Assembly (NCBI RefSeq): GCF_036250675.1
Contig: NZ_CP109592.1
Span: 620,001-684,000, forward strand
From: Streptomyces sp. NBC_01689
GTDB lineage: Bacteria > Actinomycetota > Actinomycetes > Streptomycetales > Streptomycetaceae
DNA length: 64,000 nucleotides
Direction of reading: 5' to 3'
In this document: positions 44,046 through 52,380 of the stretch, in pieces
Numbering within the stretch: the first letter of the stretch is position 1
Layout: every line of letters begins with the position of its first letter
The notes under the pieces: generated by a model
What the model was told of the DNA's origin: nothing
The model's database searches: none
What the model saw: the letters and a program-made list of their open reading frames with translations, nothing else
Translations under genes and position numbers: made by a program

Positions 44046-44348
44046 ATGACGCTGCAGATCGACTCGACGAAGGTGATGATCTTCGCCGCCGGTTGCGTGG
44101 TGATGTATTTCGTCTTCAAGTACACACGCCGGTCCCACCCCGGCCCCGCGACGTCCGGGGACCTGGTCGGGTCCATCGCGGCGGGCGCGACCGCGATGGC
44201 GGTTCTCGCCTTCCTGGTGGTTCCGCAGGCGAGGACGGAGCCGGACGAGTTCCCGGCACCGACGTCGACGTCGCCGTCGACGTCGGGTTCGGGCTCGGCT
44301 CCTGCTTCGAGCGCCACTCCGACTCCGGCGCCGCCCTCGGCCAAGTGA
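44046..44348 (+). CDS. Small membrane protein
   Basis: 100 residues. Two transmembrane helices at about residues 10-25 and 42-60, then a Pro/Ser/Thr-rich tail of about 35 residues that is probably outside the cell. ATG start with GGAGGG seven bases upstream. It is divergent from the atypical kinase across 220 bp and might be functionally linked, but nothing proves it. Family unknown. Confidence 0.65.
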   Translation: MTLQIDSTKVMIFAAGCVVMYFVFKYTRRSHPGPATSGDLVGSIAAGATAMAVLAFLVVPQARTEPDEFPAPTSTSPSTSGSGSAPASSATPTPAPPSAK

Positions 44349-44579
44349 CGACTTCTCACACGTGCCGTCACCCCTTTCGACGGGTCGTGACCTGGTGCGT
44401 CGTCAGTTGTTGCTCGAACGAGCGGTGTTGGACTGATCGTTCGGTCGCGGGCACGGGGGTCCGCTGGATACGTCGTTCACCGCCCCGTCGGCGATGAGGA
44501 TTCTTGAATTGAGCGACCTGCGGGCTCGGACGCTTGACGCATCAGCGCACGCGCGCCACGCACCGCTGTCTCCGGTACG

Positions 44580-45179
44580 TCAGATCCTGCGGTCGGGAAG
44601 GTCGGCGGCCACGCGGAGACGAGTGAATTCCCGAGCGAGCGCCACGGGAGGAAAGTGGGCGTTGAGTCCGCTCGGATTCGGGAGGACCCACACGCGCGTG
44701 GCACCGATACGTAGGCTCTGTTCACCGATGACCGCGCCGGGCTGCCGGTAGCCGGCGCGGAATGCCGTGACTCCGAGAATGGCCAGCCACCGCGGCTGCC
44801 AGGTCTCCACCCGTTCGGTGAGAAGTTCCGCGCCGAGAGTCAGATCGGCCGGGCTCAGATCGGCCGCGCGAGCCGTCGGTCGTCTGGCCATGGTGGTCAG
44901 TCCCAGACCCCATGTGGTCAGTGAGGGTGCTTCTTGGGGTCGCAGTGTGTGGGGAGTGAAGCCGGATTGGTGGAGGGCGGGCCACCATCGGCTGCCGGGC
45001 CTGGCGAAGGGCAGGCCGGCCGCGGCCGAAGACAGGCCCGGGTTGATCCCACAGAACAGGACGTCCAGGTGGGGTGCCACGATGTCCTTGAGTCCCACGA
45101 TGTTCCTCAGCTTCGTCGGTGATCGGTGTGCTGCCGCATCCGCGCCTCGCTCGATGCCGCCGACCGTGCATGGTGCCAT
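44580..45179 (-). CDS. Mismatch-specific uracil/thymine-DNA glycosylase (Mug-like)
   Basis: 199 residues. Motif 1 FCGINPG (residues 42-48) with the catalytic-water asparagine and motif 2 LPNPSGLNAH near residue 170 identify the Mug/TDG branch of the uracil-DNA glycosylase superfamily, which removes U or T from G mismatches and other damaged bases. The start is uncertain; the ATG at 45179 is chosen because it leaves a normal length. No operon partner. Confidence 0.87.
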   Translation of the reverse strand: MAPCTVGGIERGADAAAHRSPTKLRNIVGLKDIVAPHLDVLFCGINPGLSSAAAGLPFARPGSRWWPALHQSGFTPHTLRPQEAPSLTTWGLGLTTMARRPTARAADLSPADLTLGAELLTERVETWQPRWLAILGVTAFRAGYRQPGAVIGEQSLRIGATRVWVLPNPSGLNAHFPPVALAREFTRLRVAADLPDRRI

Positions 45180-45233
45180 GACGAGGAGTCGCTCCAGGAG
45201 CGGTGCGAAACGGCTGCCGGAACCCACCCCCTG

Positions 45234-45410
45234 ACTGATCCAGGGGATCGGTCTGGCCATAGCCCGTCGGTTCGCCGCCGAGGGCGCCATCGTGTACCTA
45301 TCGTCAAGGGGACGATCTCTACCGTCCAGAAGGCACTCCCCTTGCTGTCGGACGGGGCCTCGGTGATCGTGGCGGCCTTCGATCCGGGCGAGCGGTCCAT
45401 GGGGGAATGA
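45234..45410 (+). pseudogene. SDR remnant with internal deletion
   Basis: One frame reads GIGLAIARRFAAEGAIVYL, the cofactor-binding start of an SDR. A second frame then reads VKGTISTVQKALPLLSDGAS, the SDR segment normally about 75 residues further on. The segment between them is missing, the catalytic YxxxK is absent, and the frame ends at 45410. A decayed gene. Confidence 0.68.
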
Positions 45411-45518
45411 GGTCCCGGTCGGCAGCGCTTTACCGAGGCGGAATGCGCGGCGCCGTGCTCGGGCTGTCCAGGATGCAGGACAACGGATGTCCCCGACGGG
45501 ACGACTGCCGGAAGGCTC

Positions 45519-45547
45519 TGGACGCGGAGGCTTCTTCGGCCTATCTT
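45519..45547 (+). promoter_or_regulatory. Promoter of the GntR-DraG-permease-kinase operon
   Basis: TGGACG (45519-45524), 17 bases, TATCTT (45542-45547). The -10 ends six bases before the GntR ATG, so the message is probably leaderless. Confidence 0.6.
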
Positions 45548-45548
45548 C

Positions 45549-45570
45549 TAGACATGCCTGGACAGGTCTA
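45549..45570. promoter_or_regulatory. GntR operator over the start codon
   Basis: TAGACATGCCT-GGACAGGTCTA, a 22-bp dyad with 9 of 11 complementary pairs. It overlaps the -10/start region of the GntR gene; autoregulation is likely. Confidence 0.6.
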
Positions 45571-46273
45571 CAAACATGATCGCATCGCCGAGGTTCTCGC
45601 CGCGGAGATTCGTGCCGGTGTCCACTCGCGCGGCAGCCGCCTGCCCGGAGAGCACGCCCTCACCAAGCGTTTCGGCACCAGTCGCACCACGGTGCGGCAG
45701 GCACTGGGAGTGCTCGGCGAAGCGGGACTGATCAGCACACACGCCGGTATCGGCTCGATCATCACCTTCGACGGTACGCCTCTGGACAACAGACTCGGCT
45801 GGACCCACGCGCTGGCCGGGCAGGCGACCACGCTGACCACCGAGGTCCTGCGTTTCGAGACCGTCGTCGACACGGACCTGGCCACGGAACTGGAACTCGA
45901 GACCGACACCTTCGTGGCGCTCGACCGCGTGCGCCGCCTCGACGACGGAGCCGGGGTGTCGCTGGAGCGCAGTCGCGTCCCCGCGCTCGGCGCCGTGGCC
46001 GACCTGCCCCGCACAGGTCTGCGGAACGGCTCGCTCAGCACGACCCTGATCGGACTGGGCCGTATCTCACAGTCCGGCGAAGGCCGGGTCGCCGTACGCG
46101 GGCTCGACGCCGCCGAGGCCGAGATCCTGCGCCGCCCGTCCGGAGCACCGTTCCTCCGTCTCTCGCAGGTCTACCGCGCGCCGGACGACTCCGTCGTCGA
46201 ACAGATCACCAGTCTCCTGGACCCCGCCCACTTCGAACTGCACATACGCTCCGGCCCGGGAGGCCCACAGTGA
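45554..46273 (+). CDS. GntR/HutC-family regulator of the nucleoside-type operon
   Basis: 239 residues. N-terminal winged HTH (about 8-75: LAAEIRAGVHSRGSRLPGEH, shown in part; TSRTTVRQALGVLGEAGLI) and a C-terminal UTRA effector domain (about 85-235) as in HutC and YegW. The UTRA domain likely binds the operon's substrate or product. Its stop overlaps the next start by four bases (GTGA), so it is the first gene of a coupled operon. Confidence 0.88.
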   Translation: MPGQVYKHDRIAEVLAAEIRAGVHSRGSRLPGEHALTKRFGTSRTTVRQALGVLGEAGLISTHAGIGSIITFDGTPLDNRLGWTHALAGQATTLTTEVLRFETVVDTDLATELELETDTFVALDRVRRLDDGAGVSLERSRVPALGAVADLPRTGLRNGSLSTTLIGLGRISQSGEGRVAVRGLDAAEAEILRRPSGAPFLRLSQVYRAPDDSVVEQITSLLDPAHFELHIRSGPGGPQ

Positions 46274-47274
46274 CCACCGCCCACCCCCCACAGCTCGACC
46301 GCGCTCTCGGCGCCTACTACGGACTGGCCCTCGGCGATGCCCTGGGCATGCCCACCCAGGTGATGTCCCGGGAGGCCGTCGCACAGGTCTACGGGCACCT
46401 CGACGGGTTCGAACCGGCCCGCCCCGACAACCCGGTCAGTGCGGGTATGCCGGCCGGTTCGGTGACCGACGACACGGACCAGGCCGTCATCGTCGGCCAC
46501 CTCCTCGTCGAGGGCAACGGCTCCGTCGATCCCCTGCGTCTGGCCGAGGAACTCATCCGCTGGGAGAAGGCGATGCGGGCCAAGGGCTCTCTCGACCTCC
46601 TGGGGCCCTCCACCAAAGCGGCCCTGGACGCCGTCGCCCGCGGCGTGCCGCCCAGGGAAGCCGGCCGCCACGGCACCACCAACGGTGCGGCGATGCGCGT
46701 CACACCCGTCGGTATCGCCTTCCGCGCCCAGCCCCTCGACCGTTTCCTCGACCGGGTCGTGGAATCGTGCCAGGTCACCCACGACACCACCCTCGGTATC
46801 GCCGGGGCCGCCGCCGTCGCGGCGGCCGTCAGCACCGGGATCGAGGGCGGTGGTCTCGACGACGCCATCGGCAGCGCGGTCGACGCGGCCCGTGCGGGCG
46901 CGCGGCGCGGTCACTGGGTCGCGGGAGCCGACATCGCCGCCCGCATCGAGTGGGCGACGCAGCTCGTTGGCGGCCTCCCGCACGACGAGGCCCTCGACCA
47001 GATCTGCGCCCTCGTCGGCACCAGCGTCGCCAGCCAGGAATCCGTCCCCGCCGCCTTCGCCGTCCTCGCGCTCAGCGCGGGCGACCCCTGGCGCGCCGGC
47101 GTCATGGCCGCCAACCTCGGCGGGGACAGCGACACCATCGCGGCGATCGCCGGTGCGATCGCGGGCGCCGTGCACGGCCTGTCCGCGCTGCCCGAGGACG
47201 CCGTCACGACCCTGCGTGAAGTCAACGGGCTGGACCTCGAACCCCTCACGGCCCGGCTGCTCGCCCTGCGCTGA
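46270..47274 (+). CDS. ADP-ribosylglycohydrolase-family protein (YegU-like)
   Basis: 334 residues of the DraG/ADP-ribosylglycohydrolase fold: GLALGDALGMP near residue 18, TDDTD at 66-70 and GGDSDT near 285, the magnesium ligands of the family. It should hydrolyse an N- or O-glycosidic bond to ribose. Placement between a GntR regulator and a permease plus sugar kinase suggests that it acts on an imported nucleoside-like compound rather than on ADP-ribosylated protein. GTG start inside the GntR stop. Confidence 0.86.
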   Translation: MTTAHPPQLDRALGAYYGLALGDALGMPTQVMSREAVAQVYGHLDGFEPARPDNPVSAGMPAGSVTDDTDQAVIVGHLLVEGNGSVDPLRLAEELIRWEKAMRAKGSLDLLGPSTKAALDAVARGVPPREAGRHGTTNGAAMRVTPVGIAFRAQPLDRFLDRVVESCQVTHDTTLGIAGAAAVAAAVSTGIEGGGLDDAIGSAVDAARAGARRGHWVAGADIAARIEWATQLVGGLPHDEALDQICALVGTSVASQESVPAAFAVLALSAGDPWRAGVMAANLGGDSDTIAAIAGAIAGAVHGLSALPEDAVTTLREVNGLDLEPLTARLLALR

Positions 47275-47408
47275 CGGCACGGCCGAAAGTCGTCCGACGG
47301 CACCCCGCCCGCACCGAGCGGCGGCGTCGGCCGTTCGACACCCTCCCCAGGGCCCGTACCACCAACCCACCGCACGACACACCAGCTCGACAGACAAGGA
47401 GGTCCGTC

Positions 47409-48887
47409 ATGGCCGTCTCAAGGACGAGCGATCGCGTCGGTACCGTCGAGACCAGGGGCATCGAGCCCGTCCCCGACGACGAACGCCATGGCAACGCCGG
47501 TCAGATGTTCTGGACCTGGTTCGCCGCCAACATCAGCATCCTCGGTCTGCCCCTCGGTGCCACCCTGGTCGCCTTCCGCGGCCTCAACATCTGGCAGGCC
47601 CTCGCGGTGGCCGTCGTGGGTTCGGTGGGATCGTTCGCGCTCGTCGGTGTCCTCAGCCTGGCCGGGAAGAAGGGCGGCGCTCCCGCGCTCACGCTCTCGC
47701 GGGCGGTCTTCGGCCAGCGCGGCAACGCCGGCCCGACCCTCATCACCTGGCTCAGCCGGGTCGGCTGGGAGACGATCACCACGACGACGGCCGCCTACGC
47801 GCTCCTCGCCCTGTTGAACCACGTCTTCGGCCTCCGGCAGAACGACGTCCTCACCCTGGTCTGCCTCCTGGTGTTCATCGCGTGCACGCTTCTGATCAGC
47901 GGACTCGGACACGCGACCATCATGTGGATCAACAAGTGGGCCACCGTGGTCTTCGGCGTGCTGAACCTCGTGGTGATCGGTTTCCTGGTCGACACGATCG
48001 ACTGGGCGGACGTGGTGCATGCGCAGGCCGGACCACTCAGCGGCGTGATCGCAGGCATCGGTTTCATCGCGGCCGGGACCGGTATCGGCTGGGCCAACGC
48101 CGGTGCCGACTACGCCCGCTACCTGCCGCGCTCCCTGCCCGGGCGACGGCTCGTGACCGCGTCGGCCTTCGGCGCCGGCATACCGCTCGTCGTGCTCGTC
48201 TCGCTCGGCTCGCTGCTGTCCGCGGGTGACACCACGCTCGCCGAGTCGTCCAACCCCGTCGGCGCCATCAACAGCCTGCTGCCTTCGTGGATGGCGGTGC
48301 CCTACCTCATCGCGGCCTTCGGCGGCCTGCTCATGTCCAACCACCTGTCCACCTATTCCGCCGGCCTCACCATGATCACCCTCGGCCTGCGCGTGCCGCG
48401 TCCGCTGGCCGTCGGGCTGGACGTGCTGCTGATGTTCCTCGGCGGCATCTACTTCATGCTCGTCGCCGACGACTTCTACGGCCCGTTCTCCACCTTCCTC
48501 ACCCTGCTCGCCGTGCCCATCTCCGCCTGGGTGGGCATCGTCCTCGTCGACTCGGCGCGCGGGCGTGACTACGACCCCGACGCGCTGATGGACCGCACCC
48601 GGACCAGCCGCTACTGGTACAGCGCCGGATTCCGCGTCCCCGCCGTGCTCGCCTGGGTGGTCGCCATCGTCGTGGGACTGCTGTTCACCGAGGCGTCCAC
48701 GAGCGCCGACAACGTGTGGTTCGCGGGGCCGCTCGCCCACACCTGGGCGGGGACCAACGGACTGGGCTGGGCCCTCGCCATGGCCGCCGGCGCCGCCGTC
48801 TACGCCCTCGGATCGCGAACTCGCCCGGCCGACGGTCCCTCCGCCGAGGCCGACCGCTCCGCGCAGGTTCGGGAGGCGCTCCGATGA
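47409..48887 (+). CDS. NCS1-family purine/pyrimidine-type permease
   Basis: 492 residues with about 12 transmembrane helices, of the nucleobase:cation symporter-1 family (cytosine/purine/allantoin-type). An N-terminal GQMFWTWFAANISILGLPLG and IGWANAGADYARYLP are family-typical. It imports the operon's substrate. RBS AAGGAGG lies seven bases before the ATG. Its stop overlaps the kinase start by four bases (ATGA). Confidence 0.88.
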   Translation: MAVSRTSDRVGTVETRGIEPVPDDERHGNAGQMFWTWFAANISILGLPLGATLVAFRGLNIWQALAVAVVGSVGSFALVGVLSLAGKKGGAPALTLSRAVFGQRGNAGPTLITWLSRVGWETITTTTAAYALLALLNHVFGLRQNDVLTLVCLLVFIACTLLISGLGHATIMWINKWATVVFGVLNLVVIGFLVDTIDWADVVHAQAGPLSGVIAGIGFIAAGTGIGWANAGADYARYLPRSLPGRRLVTASAFGAGIPLVVLVSLGSLLSAGDTTLAESSNPVGAINSLLPSWMAVPYLIAAFGGLLMSNHLSTYSAGLTMITLGLRVPRPLAVGLDVLLMFLGGIYFMLVADDFYGPFSTFLTLLAVPISAWVGIVLVDSARGRDYDPDALMDRTRTSRYWYSAGFRVPAVLAWVVAIVVGLLFTEASTSADNVWFAGPLAHTWAGTNGLGWALAMAAGAAVYALGSRTRPADGPSAEADRSAQVREALR

Positions 48888-49867
48888 ACCGCAGGATCGT
48901 CCTCGTGGGCAACGTCGTCGCGGACCTCGTCCTCGACGTCCCGGCCCTCCCCGAACGCGGCGGCGACGTGCTCGCCACCCGGACCGAGCTCACCGCGGGC
49001 GGCGGCTTCAACACCCTGGTCGCGGCCCGCAGACTCGGCATCGAGACCGTGTACGCCGGACTCCACGGAACGGGCCCGTACGGAGACCTGGTCCGCTCGG
49101 CACTGGCACGGGAGGACATCCACGCCCTGCTCCCGCCGCGCACCGACGGGGACACCGGCTTCACCGTCGCCCTCGTCGACGACGGGGAACGCACCTTTGT
49201 CACCAGCTTCGGCATCGAGGGCCGCCTCACCCGCGAGGACACGGCTCGGGTACGGGCCGAGTTGCGCACCGGAGACCTGGTCCAGCTCTCCGGCTACGCC
49301 CTCGCCCTCCCTTCCAACGGCCCCCTGCTCGCCGAGTTCGCGACCGGTCTGCCCGACGGCGTCGGCCTCAGTCTCGATCCCGGCCCGCTGGTCGCCGACA
49401 TCCCCGACGAGGTGCTCTCCCCCGTCCTCGCGCGGGTCGACTGGCTCAGCTGCAACACCCGGGAGGCCCGCCTGCTCGGCGGAACGGTGGGCGCCGACGC
49501 CGCCGTATCCCTGCGGCGGCGCCTGCGCGACGGCGCCGGCGTCCTGGTCCGCGCCGACAGCGACGGCTGCTGGCTGGCCGCGCCAGGATCCGAACCGGTT
49601 CACGTCCCCGGCTTCCCGGTGACGGCCGTGGACAGCAACGGCGCGGGCGACGCGCACGTCGGCGCGTTCCTGGCGCTTCTCGGAGAGGGCAGGAACCCCC
49701 TCACCGCCGCCCAGGGCGCCAACGCGGCCGCCGCCTACGCCGTCTCCCGCCGGGGCCCCGCCACCGCGCCCACCCGCTCCCAACTGCTCGGCTTCCTCGG
49801 TTCCGCGGCTCCGGCCGACCAGTTGCGCACGCCTGAACCGTCCGCCGACGGAACTTCTGCCGCCTGA
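48884..49867 (+). CDS. PfkB-family carbohydrate kinase (YegV-like)
   Basis: 327 residues of the ribokinase/PfkB fold: an N-terminal GGGFNTLVAARRLG near residue 39 and the C-terminal DSNGAGDAHVGAF at about 249-261, whose aspartate is the catalytic base. It probably phosphorylates the pentose or nucleoside released by the DraG-like enzyme. It is the last gene of the coupled operon. Confidence 0.88.
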   Translation: MNRRIVLVGNVVADLVLDVPALPERGGDVLATRTELTAGGGFNTLVAARRLGIETVYAGLHGTGPYGDLVRSALAREDIHALLPPRTDGDTGFTVALVDDGERTFVTSFGIEGRLTREDTARVRAELRTGDLVQLSGYALALPSNGPLLAEFATGLPDGVGLSLDPGPLVADIPDEVLSPVLARVDWLSCNTREARLLGGTVGADAAVSLRRRLRDGAGVLVRADSDGCWLAAPGSEPVHVPGFPVTAVDSNGAGDAHVGAFLALLGEGRNPLTAAQGANAAAAYAVSRRGPATAPTRSQLLGFLGSAAPADQLRTPEPSADGTSAA

Positions 49868-50273
49868 GCGACGTATGACGGTCCGTCATGTCGTGATCGA
49901 CGACCAGCCCGAGCCCGCCCCGGAGGGCCTTCCTCCGCCCGAAACGGTCACCGAGAGCAGCCGCATGCTCCGCGCGGTCCCGCGGCGGTCCGCGCGCGCA
50001 CGGAGTGCGGCGGTAGCCGAAGGTCGAAGAGGTCGTCCGCCTCGGGCGCGGCTCCGGTCCGGGCGGCGACGGCGGAGACGATCACGTCACCACGACCATG
50101 TCCGCCGGTGGGGCGGCGGGCGGCGACCCCGTCGTCCGGGGTGGTCCACTACCCACACGAACCGGACCGGGATCGCCGCCCGACGTGCCGCGGCCGACCT
50201 CGACGGCGCCTCGGTACCCGCCGTCGCCCGCGCCGGAAGTACCCGGTCGGCGGGCCTCGATAGCATGCCGCGC
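49868..50273. other. Intergenic region after the yeg-like operon
   Basis: No supported gene in either strand; the open frame near the left end is Arg-rich and not protein-like. TAGCAT (50261-50266) lies seven bases before the VOC start and may be its -10 element. No hairpin is clear. Confidence 0.4.
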
Positions 50274-50711
50274 ATGGCCATCAAACTTGAGAACGTCGGC
50301 ATCGCTGTTCGCGACCTCGAAGCAGCCATCTCCTTCTTCACCGACCTCGGTCTGACGGTCATCGGCCGTGACACGGTCAGGGGTGAGTGGACCGACACCG
50401 CCGTCGGCCTCGACGGCAATCACGCCCACATCGCGATGCTCCAGACGCCGGACGGGCACGGTCGCCTTGAGCTCTTCGAGTACGTCCACCCCGAAGCGAT
50501 CGAGTCGGAGCCCACGCGTCCGCACGAGATCGGCATGCATCGCGTCGCGTTCTCGGTCGACGACATCGACAAGGCCCTCGAGACGGCCGCGAAGCACGGA
50601 TGCCGTCCGCTTCGCGGGGTGGCGACCTATGAGGACGTCTACAAACTCACGTACCTCCGCGGCCCCAGCGGCATCCTCGTCATGCTCGCCGAGGAGCTGA
50701 AGAAGAACTGA
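50274..50711 (+). CDS. VOC (glyoxalase/bleomycin-resistance fold) protein
   Basis: 145 residues, two beta-alpha-beta-beta-beta repeats typical of the vicinal oxygen chelate superfamily: KLENVGIAVRDLEAAISFFTDLG and, in the second half, HRVAFSVDDIDKALETAAKHG (both shown in part to about 20 residues). Metal-ligand positions include the His in IGMHRVAF and Glu in LELFEY. Could be a lactoylglutathione-lyase-like enzyme or a binding protein. The start at 50274 is chosen over the ATG three codons earlier because TAGCAT is placed for a leaderless start. Confidence 0.8.
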   Translation: MAIKLENVGIAVRDLEAAISFFTDLGLTVIGRDTVRGEWTDTAVGLDGNHAHIAMLQTPDGHGRLELFEYVHPEAIESEPTRPHEIGMHRVAFSVDDIDKALETAAKHGCRPLRGVATYEDVYKLTYLRGPSGILVMLAEELKKN

Positions 50712-50886
50712 AGGACTCTGGAGCGCGACTCCCGAAGGCGCTGCGTCCTGGATCTGACCTTCGAAGAGGTCACCGAGACGGCTCTCCGCATCGAAATCCC
50801 CCGTGAGCGACCGTACTCAGGCCGAGCTCGAGGTTCCGCGCCCCCCGCCGCGCCGACGCGGGTCGACGGGCTGGGATCATCGGGGC

Positions 50887-51417
50887 ATGGATACCGGGGC
50901 GAGGGAGTGCGTCGCTGCACGGGACGTGGTCGGCGTGCGGGTCCCGGTGGCCCGCGGCGAGGTTCCGCTGCTGCGTCCCGCGACGCCCGGGGACATCGAG
51001 GTGATCGCCGAGCTGCGGGCCGCGGTCATGCGTGCGGACCTCGAACGCCTCGGCCGCTACGACGAACACCGCGTGCGCCAGCGGCTACGGGACTCGTTCT
51101 CCACGCGGCACACGTCGATCATCATGACCGACGGCGAACTCGCGGGATGCCTCACGGTCCGGCCCTCCGAAGGCCGGCAGTGGCTGGAGCACTTCTACCT
51201 CGCTCCGCACCTGCAGGGCCAAGGCCTCGGGTCCGCCGTCCTGCGCGCGGTGCTGGAACGGACGGACGCGCAGGGCATGACCGTAGCTCTGAACGTCCTG
51301 CGAGGCAGTGCCGCCCGACGGCTCTACGCACGTCACGGATTCGTCCTGGAATCCCGGGACGCGATCGACGTCTTCATGGTGCGGCCGCCCGGGACCCGTG
51401 CCGACGCACACGCCTGA
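50887..51417 (+). CDS. GNAT-family N-acetyltransferase
   Basis: 176 residues. Acetyl-CoA motif A LAPHLQGQGLGSAVLRAVLE (about residues 104-123), preceded by the strand HTSIIMTDGELAGCLTVRP and followed by the RLYARHGFVLESRD motif B. It acetylates an unknown amine. The start was placed at MDTGARECV; a longer N-terminus is possible but Pro/Arg-rich and unlikely. A single gene between the VOC and TetR genes. Confidence 0.83.
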   Translation: MDTGARECVAARDVVGVRVPVARGEVPLLRPATPGDIEVIAELRAAVMRADLERLGRYDEHRVRQRLRDSFSTRHTSIIMTDGELAGCLTVRPSEGRQWLEHFYLAPHLQGQGLGSAVLRAVLERTDAQGMTVALNVLRGSAARRLYARHGFVLESRDAIDVFMVRPPGTRADAHA

Positions 51418-51591
51418 ACCCGCCGCGCCACGACGACCATGACCCGGACTGCGATCCCCCGCCCGGCCACGAGATGACCCCGCCGTACCTGCTCTTCCCC
51501 CCACGGCCGTTGTCGCGAGGCGGCGTCAGGCGACACGGGACCGAACACCGACGCGGGTCCCCCGCACGCGCACCATACCAATGTTACGTAA

Positions 51592-51614
51592 AATAATCAC
51601 AACAGTGATAAATT
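51592..51614. promoter_or_regulatory. AT-rich dyad over the TetR promoter
   Basis: ATCAC-AACA-GTGAT with flanking AAT/ATT that extends the symmetry. It overlaps the candidate -10 TAAATT (51609-51614), six bases before the start of the TetR gene. Confidence 0.5.
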
Positions 51615-51620
51615 GGACGA

Positions 51621-52364
51621 ATGCAAGAGCGGGCCGTACGCACTCAGCAACGGGTTCTGCGCGCCGCCGCGGAGCTCCTGAGCTCTCAAGGACGTGCGGG
51701 CATCTCGACGCGTGCCGTGAGCGCGGCGGCCGGAGTGCAGCCGCCGACCCTGTACCGGCTGTTCGGGGACAAGGACGGGCTGCTCGACGCCCTCGCGGCC
51801 TACGGCTTCCAGCAGTATCTGCGTGACAAGCAGGCCCTCGAACTGACCGACGACCCGATCGCCGATCTCCGCCGGTCCTGGGACCTGCACGTCGAGTTCG
51901 GACTGTCGCGCCCGGGTTTCTACGTGCTGATGTACGGCGAGGGCCGCTATCGCGGCGGCATACCGGGCGGACTCGAGACGATCGCCATCCTGCGCCGGAC
52001 CCTTGCCCGGGTGGCCGAGGCCGGCCGGCTCCGTATGAGCGTGGAACGGGCCACTCAACTCGTCCATGCCATGGGTCTGGGCGTCGTGCTGTCCCTCATC
52101 GCCACACCCCCGTGCGAACGCGACGGGAGCCTGCCCGCGACAGCTCGTGAACAGGCACTGCGCATGATCACCACTACGGGCACCGCCGAGGAGCGGACCA
52201 CGGGCCAGGACCGGACCGCGGACGTGGCATGCCGGGCCGTCGCCCTGCGTGAGGCGCTGTCCCGGAGCGGTACCACCGCGATGACACCGTCCGAGAGCTC
52301 ACTCCTGGCGGACTGGCTCGACCGTCTCGCCGACGGGAGTCCCACCGCGCGGAGGACACCCTGA
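51621..52364 (+). CDS. TetR-family regulator (long type)
   Basis: 247 residues. HTH at about residues 10-55 (RAAAELLSSQGRAGISTRAV, GVQPPTLYRLFGDKDGLL). The C-terminal domain (DLHVEFGLSRPGFYVLMYG, RLRMSVERATQLVHAMG) is nearly collinear with the TetR at 59036-59785, so the two are paralogues. The -10 TAAATT six bases upstream suggests a leaderless message within an operator dyad. It is followed after 16 bases by the phosphatase gene. Confidence 0.85.
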   Translation: MQERAVRTQQRVLRAAAELLSSQGRAGISTRAVSAAAGVQPPTLYRLFGDKDGLLDALAAYGFQQYLRDKQALELTDDPIADLRRSWDLHVEFGLSRPGFYVLMYGEGRYRGGIPGGLETIAILRRTLARVAEAGRLRMSVERATQLVHAMGLGVVLSLIATPPCERDGSLPATAREQALRMITTTGTAEERTTGQDRTADVACRAVALREALSRSGTTAMTPSESSLLADWLDRLADGSPTARRTP

Positions 52365-52380
52365 AGGAGGTGCAGCGCCG

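Noticed and set aside
46685..48229. Open frame over DraG and the permease
   Set aside because: Ser/Arg/Pro-rich shadow of the real frames; the overlapping start/stop signals all belong to the DraG and permease genes.
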